Positions 42,601 to 48,601 of a stretch of 48,601 bases of DNA are shown here, one piece after another. The stretch's first letter is position 1; each line of letters starts with the position of its first letter. A program made the position numbers and the translations under genes. Below the pieces are notes generated by a model, which ran no database searches, had not been told where the DNA came from, and saw only the letters and a program-made list of their open reading frames with translations. This stretch comes from CAIXPS01 sp034430115 (GTDB lineage: Bacteria > Chloroflexota > Anaerolineae > J036 > Brachytrichaceae), in NCBI GenBank assembly GCA_034430115.1, contig DAOUFG010000013.1, forward strand, positions 1-48,601. Direction: 5' to 3'.

Positions 42601-42692
42601 CGGCAATCAGCTAACGAGATCATGAAACAGGAACAAAGCTGGTGAACCCACGGTAAATGTATGTATACCTCACCAGATTGAACTCACGATCT

Positions 42693-42698
42693 ATTGTA
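42693..42698 (-). promoter_or_regulatory. TACAAT -10 box before the amidase-GHL10 gene
   Basis: On the minus strand tacaat lies about 95 bases before the ATG at 42600, in the 232-base gap after cysE. A TTGTTA about 19 bases upstream is a weak -35 candidate. Confidence 0.35.
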
Positions 42699-42832
42699 AC
42701 TGATTGCCGCGAAAAACTAACAAACCACAACTCTACAAGTACCCCACGTTTACGCATCAGTTGTTGTTTTCCATTTCAGGGTAGAAAGTCTGCGCGCTCG
42801 TGGATATTCCTGCAACATCGTTTATTAAACAA

Positions 42833-43606
42833 TCAAATCGTAAAATCCTCCCCGCTCCACACGCCGGATTCGGAGCGATGTACGTGTGCCTTTTCCACGA
42901 CATGCCCATCCACCACCCGCTCCAGCGCGTCCACGCGCGCCATGAGCGAGGTAAGCGTAGTGCCAATCGTATCGGGCAGGCGCGTATGTTCCAGATCCGG
43001 CGCATCCTTCGAGGTGTGCGGCTTGCTGCGCACCACGATTTGGCCGGGCACGCCCACGACGACCGAATTTGGCGGGACGGGCTTCACCACCACGGCGTTC
43101 GCGCCGATACGGCTATCATTGCCAACGGTAATAGCGCCCAGCACTTTTGCCCCCGCACCCACTACGACGCGATCTCCCAGCGTGGGGTGGCGTTTCCCCT
43201 TCGCCAGGCTGGTGCCACCCAGCGTCACACCGTGATAGAGCGTCACTTCTGCACCTACCTCGGCGGTCTCACCGATGACGACCCCCATGCCGTGATCGAT
43301 GAAGAAGCCCGGCCCAATGACGGCGCCGGGGTGAATTTCGATCCCTGTAACCCAACGCGCGATTTGCGAGAGCATGCGTGCCGGCAGCTTGACGTGGTGA
43401 GTCCACAGCCAGTGGGCCACCCGGTGCGCCCAAATGGCATACAACCCCGGATAGCACAGCAAGACTTCCAACACGCTCCGTGCCGCCGGGTCACGTTCAA
43501 ACACCGACTGCACATCATGACGAAGTGTCTTTAACATACCCTGACGATCAGAGATGCCAGACCTCCGTTCTGTAACACTCTGCTTACCAACACTATAGTC
43601 TGACAT
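42833..43606 (-). CDS. cysE: Serine O-acetyltransferase
   Basis: 257 aa from ATG 43606: aaggag (43621-43616) is nine bases upstream, while the two earlier methionines are too close to it. The enzyme makes O-acetylserine from serine and acetyl-CoA, the substrate of the CysK encoded upstream. The N-terminal helical part (DPAARSVLEVLLCYPG, IWAHRVAHWLW) and the beta-helix with IDHGMGVVIGETA, TLYHGVTLGGT and RHPTLGDRVVVGAGAKVLG are classic CysE/EpsC. The His in IDHG and the ETAEVG region belong to the active site. A C-terminal tail of about 60 residues follows the helix. It lies in an operon with cysK. Confidence 0.95.
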   Translation of the reverse strand: MSDYSVGKQSVTERRSGISDRQGMLKTLRHDVQSVFERDPAARSVLEVLLCYPGLYAIWAHRVAHWLWTHHVKLPARMLSQIARWVTGIEIHPGAVIGPGFFIDHGMGVVIGETAEVGAEVTLYHGVTLGGTSLAKGKRHPTLGDRVVVGAGAKVLGAITVGNDSRIGANAVVVKPVPPNSVVVGVPGQIVVRSKPHTSKDAPDLEHTRLPDTIGTTLTSLMARVDALERVVDGHVVEKAHVHRSESGVWSGEDFTI

Positions 43607-43642
43607 CTCCATGATCTCCTTATCCAAAAGCCACCCAACTAC

Positions 43643-44575
43643 TTAACCGGCCAAATCCGCATAAAGTGGCGTGCTGAGGTAGCGCTCACCAAAGGAGGGG
43701 ATGATGACCACGATCAACTTGCCGGCGTTTTCCGGCCGGCGCGCGACCTGCGAAGCCGCCCACAGCGCCGCGCCCGACGAGATGCCCACCAGGATGCCTT
43801 CTTCCTTGGCCGCGCGCCTGGCGGTGGCAAAGGCGTCGTCGCCCTTCACGCGCACAACTTCATCGTAAATCTTCGTATTGAGCACCTTGGGAATGAACCC
43901 GGCGCCGATCCCTTGCAACGGGTGCGGGCCCTTCTGCCCACCCGATAGCACCGGCGAAGCGTCTGGTTCGACGGCAATCGCCTTGAACGACGGCTTACGC
44001 GCCTTGAGAACCTCGGCAATCCCGGTAATGGTGCCGCCCGTTCCAACGCCGGCAATAAGGATGTCCACCTTACCGTCGGTGTCACGCCAGATTTCCTCTG
44101 CGGTGGTCTTGCGGTGAATCTCGGGGTTGGCCGGGTTTTCAAACTGTTGCGGGATGAAGTAGCGCGGGTCCGAGGCCGCCAGTTCCTCGGCCTTGGCAAT
44201 CGCGCCGGGCATTCCCGCCGGGCCGGGGGTCAAGATCAAGTCTGCGCCATATGCCCGCATCAACTGGCGCCGCTCTTTGCTCATCGTCTCGGGCATGACG
44301 ATGACACACTTATAGCCGCGCGCAGCGGCCACCATTGCCAGCGCAATGCCGGTGTTGCCGCTGGTCGGCTCCAGGATGATCGAATCCGGCTTCAATTTGC
44401 CCTCTCTCTCCGCCGCGTCGATCATGGCAACGCCGATGCGGTCTTTTACACTATGGGCTGGGTTATAAAACTCAAGCTTTGCGACGACTTCCGCCCCGGC
44501 CCCTTCCGTCAGGCGGCGAATGCGGACAAGCGGCGTATTACCAACAAGCTCAGTAACGTCATTTGCAATTTTCAT
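43643..44575 (-). CDS. cysK: Cysteine synthase A (O-acetylserine sulfhydrylase)
   Basis: 310 aa from ATG 44575, with gggag seven bases upstream (an in-frame ATG at 44587 lies before it). It is a PLP enzyme that makes cysteine from O-acetylserine and sulfide. The PLP Lys44 lies in NPAHSVKDR; the substrate loop TSGNTG, the phosphate-binding GTGGTITG and the C-terminal GISSGAALWA are all present. It is directly upstream of cysE on the same strand, so the two genes form a complete serine-to-cysteine pathway. The 353-base region upstream is unexplained and may hold a regulated leader. Confidence 0.96.
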   Translation of the reverse strand: MKIANDVTELVGNTPLVRIRRLTEGAGAEVVAKLEFYNPAHSVKDRIGVAMIDAAEREGKLKPDSIILEPTSGNTGIALAMVAAARGYKCVIVMPETMSKERRQLMRAYGADLILTPGPAGMPGAIAKAEELAASDPRYFIPQQFENPANPEIHRKTTAEEIWRDTDGKVDILIAGVGTGGTITGIAEVLKARKPSFKAIAVEPDASPVLSGGQKGPHPLQGIGAGFIPKVLNTKIYDEVVRVKGDDAFATARRAAKEEGILVGISSGAALWAASQVARRPENAGKLIVVIIPSFGERYLSTPLYADLAG

Positions 44576-44587
44576 GACATCTCCCAT

Positions 44588-44928
44588 ACAACGAACGATT
44601 CAAAACACACCAAAAACATTTAGCTCAGATTCGGCATACGAATAATGAGCACGACACGATCTGCTCGATGAATTGCGATGATGGTGATTCCCCGTAACGC
44701 GGAAAACGTCACACGGATATGAGGATTTGGCGGGCACCCTGGCTGTCAGGCAGCAATAGGGACCCGCTAACTACAGAGACACTGGCGTTGAGAAAGAAAT
44801 GAGGATAGCATACGTGAGGTATATAAGCAGGCTGGAGCACTCAATCTCCAGGCTACATCCCCGACGGCGTATGTCTTGTACATGGCCCCCATCATAACAT
44901 GGGAGGGGGCTCATTTGTCAAGTCCGCT
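44588..44928. other. Intergenic region upstream of cysK
   Basis: 341 bases without a gene. It holds a hairpin, ctggag-N8-ctccag (about 44832-44850), and a G/C-rich inverted repeat (gccccc with gggggc, 44886-44910) near the stop of the preceding gene, without T-runs. I looked for T-box and SAM-type motifs on the cysK strand and found none. It may be a long leader. Confidence 0.5.
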
Positions 44929-45912
44929 TTATGGCAAACCGGCCCACCAATCCTTGTCGGATCGCGGATCCATGTACGCGCCGCCGTCTCGAATGGCAAG
45001 CGTCATACTGTTGCCCAAGGCACTGCCCACGACCTGATCATTCGTGAGGGCGGGCAAACGCATCGTGTAGCGCTTGCCATCACGCAGTTGCGCACGATAC
45101 AATGCCACCAGGTTGGGGTCCACGCAAAAGTTGAGCATGTGTACGGTGTAGCCCATCTGATTCACCACCACCTGATCCTGCCACAAATACACCAGCGTTA
45201 GCTCCCGCTCCGCGGCATACAACACCATGGCCTTGTAATAGTCGCGGATCGATGTGTTCCGGCTTGGGATGCTGATCTTCTCGCCGGGCGTCGTCGCCAC
45301 GTCCAACACAGTGACCGGCCATTCCAGGTTCACCCCGCTTCGACTACCATAAGGCGGCATGGCCCCCGAAGTTTCATTCCATGTCCAGTAGTAAACGTGG
45401 TACACGGCGGCGAAGTCCGGAATACGATGTGGCGAAAAGATGCCGTATAGCTTCGGTGCATCTGAATCGGTTGCCCCACCATAATGCACCAGGCTCAACT
45501 GTTCATCGGCTGCGGTATAACCTAGCAACGATAGACGGAAGTCTATATTCTCATCCGTTAATCGGTTGTCCTTATAAGGGCCACCATTGAATGCAATCGT
45601 CTGAAAACTTGCGCCGGAGACGGTAGGACACGTACGAGGTAAGGTATTCACAATCGGCAAGAATGCCACTGGCCGAGGCGCCGTATCCACCACCAGTGGC
45701 AAAAAAGCCGTGACGGTCAAGTCAGTCGTCGCACGCAAGGGCTTCTCCATTTCGACAACGGAAGAAGCTTGCCAGCCTGCATCATGCGCGACATCATTGC
45801 CCATCCACGGCTCACTTGCTTTTACCGTATTTGTATATGGTTGCCCTGCTAAACTGAAGATGATCCCCACAACGACAAGGAGAGTGATATTGTGCGTCCA
45901 ATGCGTCCTCAT
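44929..45912 (-). CDS. Secreted protein of unknown family, paralogue 2
   Basis: 327 aa from ATG 45912 (aggggcaca site five bases upstream). It has a secretion signal (ITLLVVVGIIFSLAGQ), a linker with AFLPLV and AFLPIV, and then a domain of about 230 residues shared with the gene at 46007-46996: YKDNRLTDENIDFRLSLLGY, WNETSG-PPYGSRSG, WPVTVLDVATTPGEKISIP, KAMVLYAAERELTLVYLWQDQVVV, LNFCVDPNLV, and a C-terminal RDGGAYMDPRSDKDWW. The residues are almost identical in the paralogue. I do not recognise a family. The KDNR/DPRS motifs and the acidic, aromatic composition suggest a secreted binding or hydrolytic domain. Confidence 0.8.
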   Translation of the reverse strand: MRTHWTHNITLLVVVGIIFSLAGQPYTNTVKASEPWMGNDVAHDAGWQASSVVEMEKPLRATTDLTVTAFLPLVVDTAPRPVAFLPIVNTLPRTCPTVSGASFQTIAFNGGPYKDNRLTDENIDFRLSLLGYTAADEQLSLVHYGGATDSDAPKLYGIFSPHRIPDFAAVYHVYYWTWNETSGAMPPYGSRSGVNLEWPVTVLDVATTPGEKISIPSRNTSIRDYYKAMVLYAAERELTLVYLWQDQVVVNQMGYTVHMLNFCVDPNLVALYRAQLRDGKRYTMRLPALTNDQVVGSALGNSMTLAIRDGGAYMDPRSDKDWWAGLP

Positions 45913-46006
45913 TGTGCCCCTGCGAGGCTGATAATATAGTGGTACGTAGCGTCAGCCCCCCACATTTTATCTCCGCCGCACAAAAACGCCCTCTATTGCA
46001 ATTCAA

Positions 46007-46996
46007 TTACGGGAAGTCGTACCACCAGTCGGCTTTGGAGCGCGGGTCCATAAACATGCCGCCATCACGCACGGCCACGGTAATCGTCACGCCCATCGCC
46101 GTGCCGACGGGTTGGTCGTTGCGCAACGCCGGCAGGCGCATCGTGCTCCGCTTCCCATCAGAGGTAAGTTGCGCACGATAGGTGGAGACCAGGTTAGGGT
46201 CCACACAGAAGTTCAACAGGTTCACCACGTAGCCGGTGCCGTTCACCACCACCTGATCCTGGCTCAGATAAACCAGCGTCAATTCTTTCTCCCCGGCATA
46301 GAGCACCATCGCCTTGTAGTCACCCGATGCGATGTTGGAATCGCGGCCGGGGATGCTAATCTCCTCACCCGCCGTCGTGGCCATGTCCAGCACCGTGACG
46401 GGCCAGTTATTGGCAAGCCCGCCGCGCGAGCCATACGGCGCGGGTGCAGATTCATTCCAGTTCCAGGTGTAAACCTGGTAAGCCTTCTTAAATGTCGCCA
46501 CCCGGTGCGGCTGGAACATTTCCCCCAGGCGGGGTCCCTCCGCACCAGCGCCCCCACCGCCATAACTGACAAAGGTGAGCGGCTGATCAACTGGCACATA
46601 ACCCAGGATCGACAACCGGAAATCCACGTTTTGGTCCGTCAGGCGGTTGTCTTTATAGGGAGCACTGTTGTAGATGCCGATCGTCTCATACGAGGCGCTG
46701 GAGGTCGTGGGACAAGGGTTGGGGTTATTGGCGATGACCGGCAGGTAGGCTCTTGGCTGAAGGGTGGCTGCCGAAGAGATGCCCGGCAGCGGCGTCGCCG
46801 TCGCGTTCATGCGCGGGTCCAGCGGCAAAACGGTTGGCATCATGGGCGGGTCATTCGGGGATCTGGGTGTCACGGAGGGGTCGATCACGCCGATCTGTCT
46901 TGGGGGAGCTGCTAAAACGGGGCTGATCATGCACACAGCCAGGAACAGCGCCGCGGCCAGCTTCAGGCGCGATCTATGGCGGGTAAATCCTTTCAT
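46007..46996 (-). CDS. Secreted protein of unknown family, paralogue 1
   Basis: 329 aa. The gaggtgatag site precedes ATG 46996. A signal peptide (LAAALFLAVCMISPVLA) ends at about residue 28, then a Pro/Thr-rich linker with AYLPVIANNP precedes the shared domain (about 90-329). The conserved landmarks KDNRLTDQNVDFRLSILGY, WPVTVLDMATTAGEEISIP, QDQVVVNGTGY, LNFCVDPNLVSTYRAQL and the C-terminal RDGGMFMDPRSKADWW match the adjacent gene almost throughout, so the two arose by tandem duplication. No catalytic motif is known to me. The YLPxI linker recurs in other secreted proteins here, hinting at a common export or anchoring class. Confidence 0.82.
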   Translation of the reverse strand: MKGFTRHRSRLKLAAALFLAVCMISPVLAAPPRQIGVIDPSVTPRSPNDPPMMPTVLPLDPRMNATATPLPGISSAATLQPRAYLPVIANNPNPCPTTSSASYETIGIYNSAPYKDNRLTDQNVDFRLSILGYVPVDQPLTFVSYGGGGAGAEGPRLGEMFQPHRVATFKKAYQVYTWNWNESAPAPYGSRGGLANNWPVTVLDMATTAGEEISIPGRDSNIASGDYKAMVLYAGEKELTLVYLSQDQVVVNGTGYVVNLLNFCVDPNLVSTYRAQLTSDGKRSTMRLPALRNDQPVGTAMGVTITVAVRDGGMFMDPRSKADWWYDFP

Positions 46997-47200
46997 CTAT
47001 CACCTCAACACGCCCGCCGCTCCCCTCATTGATGCACATCACCCGGCAAGCAAACGAAATTCACGACGCGATGAGATGCCTCAACGCATCACTCGACGTT
47101 TATATCACATGCTCAAGAGGGGTTCATACTTGCGTTATTCGCAGTCTGTGATTTCATTAGCGCAACACCCTATAACTCGACTGGTGTGTGAGGAACAACA

Positions 47201-48601
47201 ATGGAAATCAAACTGGATGGGAATGATTGGCAATTAATCCACCTGGTGCCCACGGAATGGGTGTGGCGGCAGGCATGGAAAGAAGATTGGGACCCTCAAC
47301 GGATGACCGTCGCCGGCGAATGGATACGCGGCACAGTACCGGGCGACGTAATTGCCGATGCGCTGGACGCGAAACTCATCGCGGACCCTTATGTGGATAT
47401 GCAAAGCCGCGCCGCCGAGTGGACCTCGGAGCGCGATTGGTTGTATCGCAAGCAATTCAGCGTCCCCGCCGAGTTCCAGGGCAAGACCATTCGGCTGCGC
47501 TTCGACGGCGTGGACTCCAATTGCACTGTTTTCCTGAACGGCGAATCCCTGGGCACGCACGACTGTATGTTTGTGCCATTTGAGTTCGACATCACTGCAC
47601 GATTGCGCTATGACCGGCCCAACACACTGATGGTCGTCGTGGATCACATGCCACCGGTGGAGGCTGTGCAGGGCCAGATCGGCTGGTCCAGCCGGGCACG
47701 CGTGTGGAAATCGCGTTTTGCCTACAATTGGGACTGGTGCACCCGCCTGGTGCCGTTGGGCATCTGGCAGAGCGTCCGCCTGACCGCTACAGATCAGTTG
47801 TTCCTGACGGACGTGTGGGTGCGCCTGCAGATCTACAACCTGACGGCCTCGGTGGAGGTAAAGGCCAGCGTCCGGGCCGCCAGCCCGGAGGTCAGCACCG
47901 GGCACGTGCGCTTACAGATCAAGGACCCGCAGGGCCAGTTGGTCGGCCAGGTCCAGGACGCCGACGTGATGGTGACTGAGCAAGCCGGGAATTACGTCTT
48001 CAGGGTTGACATCACCGACCCTCAATGGTGGTACCCCAATGGAATGGGGGAACAACCGCTGTACCAGGCAATCGTAGAGGTGCTTTCGGCCAGCGGCGAA
48101 CCGACGGATGAACGACAGGTGTCGTTTGGGCTGCGCACGATCCGCGCCATCAGCAACGTGGGCGCCGCCATCGATGCGTTGCCCTACACGCTCGAAGTGA
48201 ACGGCCGCCGCATGTATGTGAAGGGCTGGAACTGGGCACCGCTCGACAACCTGTACGGTCGCCCGCAACTGGAGCGATATGAACGCCTACTCACGCTGGC
48301 ACAACAGGCGCACTGCAACTTCCTGCGCGTGTGGGGCGGCGGCCTGCTGGAGCGCGAAGAGTTCTACAACCTGTGTGACCGGCTGGGCATCCTGGTCTGG
48401 CAGGAATTCCATCACTCCTCATCGGGCATCGACAACCGCCCGCCGGTGGACGACGCGTACCTGGATTACATCGAACAACAGGCGCGCCAGATGATCCCCC
48501 TGCGGCGCAACCACGCCTCGCTGGCGATCTGGTGCGGCGGGAACGAGTTGATGGACGACAGCATGACGCCGCTGACCGACGAGCACCCTGCCCTGGCGCG
48601 C
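47201..48601 (+). CDS. GH2 beta-mannosidase, 3'-truncated
   Basis: The open frame starts at ATG 47201 (gaggaac upstream) and runs off the window, so at least 467 aa are visible. It is a GH2 enzyme: the N-terminal jelly-roll with DWLYRKQFSVP, IRLRFDGVDSNCTVFLNGE and the WSSRARVWKSRFAYNWDWC segment typical of beta-mannosidases, an Ig-like middle domain with WWYPNGMGEQPLY, then the barrel with YVKGWNWAPLD, FLRVWGGGLLE and the acid/base Glu449 in WCGGNEL. It would hydrolyse terminal beta-mannosides from mannans or glycans. It is divergent from the paralogue pair and has no visible regulator. Confidence 0.93.
   Translation, partial: MEIKLDGNDWQLIHLVPTEWVWRQAWKEDWDPQRMTVAGEWIRGTVPGDVIADALDAKLIADPYVDMQSRAAEWTSERDWLYRKQFSVPAEFQGKTIRLRFDGVDSNCTVFLNGESLGTHDCMFVPFEFDITARLRYDRPNTLMVVVDHMPPVEAVQGQIGWSSRARVWKSRFAYNWDWCTRLVPLGIWQSVRLTATDQLFLTDVWVRLQIYNLTASVEVKASVRAASPEVSTGHVRLQIKDPQGQLVGQVQDADVMVTEQAGNYVFRVDITDPQWWYPNGMGEQPLYQAIVEVLSASGEPTDERQVSFGLRTIRAISNVGAAIDALPYTLEVNGRRMYVKGWNWAPLDNLYGRPQLERYERLLTLAQQAHCNFLRVWGGGLLEREEFYNLCDRLGILVWQEFHHSSSGIDNRPPVDDAYLDYIEQQARQMIPLRRNHASLAIWCGGNELMDDSMTPLTDEHPALAR

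Noticed and set aside
44588..44900. T-box or SAM riboswitch before cysK
   Set aside because: The AGGGTGGNACCGCG box and SAM core motifs are not found; only a loose agggtgcccgcc resemblance occurs.
1..48601. CRISPR arrays, insertion sequences or prophage
   Set aside because: No regularly spaced repeats, transposase motifs or phage genes are visible anywhere in the window.

Overview
The window is about 48.6 kb of a moderately GC-rich bacterial chromosome. I read it as Chloroflexota (Anaerolineae/Caldilineae-like) with moderate confidence. The reasons are large modular secreted proteins carrying a short [YF]LP[FIL]V linker motif, DUF1405 and UMF1 membrane proteins, a bacterial RIO1 kinase, and many chaperone-free metabolic singletons. 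No insertion sequence, prophage, CRISPR array or rRNA is visible. Genes are dense on both strands, and several convergent junctions carry long perfect hairpins.

Region by region: (1) 1-4400 is a polyol/sugar-phosphate catabolic operon: the 3' end of an unrecognised barrel-like protein, a 573-aa zinc-type dehydrogenase with what looks like a doubled nucleotide-binding half, a SrlD-like sorbitol-6-phosphate dehydrogenase, then a DegV lipid-binding protein and a strong terminator. (2) 4450-8390 holds a DUF302 protein, then an M-box magnesium riboswitch with terminator, then about 400 nt of strongly structured RNA-like leader, then a soluble PRC-barrel/MgtE-N/CBS protein and an Nramp-family transporter lacking the Mn/Fe-type motifs. 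Together these read as a Mg2+-controlled Mg2+ uptake operon. (3) 8400-17600 holds a UMF1 MFS transporter, a SEDS (FtsW/RodA) protein fused to a degenerate penicillin-binding domain, an FGGY sugar kinase, a membrane protein, a pseudo-receiver/winged-helix regulator, a hexapeptide acyltransferase, a DUF1405 protein and tRNA-Arg(CCG). (4) 17700-23500 holds aspartate kinase, Der GTPase with an acidic insertion, and a convergent RIO1 kinase-GNAT-creatininase operon preceded by a 21-codon small ORF and two tandem terminators.

(5) 23500-38300 holds a lipoprotein, a receiver plus KdpE-like regulator pair without a kinase, an AT-richer 600-bp gap, then a translationally coupled pair: a tandem universal stress protein and a 2866-aa cyclic beta-1,2-glucan synthase (NdvB type), followed by a YfhO-type GT-C membrane protein. 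(6) 38300-48601 holds a 1433-aa secreted protein joining an N-acetylmuramoyl-L-alanine amidase to a GHL10 (DigH-like) glycosidase, the cysK-cysE cysteine operon, two tandem paralogous secreted proteins of unknown family, and the 5' part of a GH2 beta-mannosidase that runs off the window.

The strongest points for follow-up are the M-box/Nramp-type Mg2+ operon with its second structured leader, the SEDS-pseudo-PBP fusion (nucleophile Ser replaced by Ala), and the amidase-GHL10 fusion, which would couple two successive peptidoglycan-degrading steps in one polypeptide.
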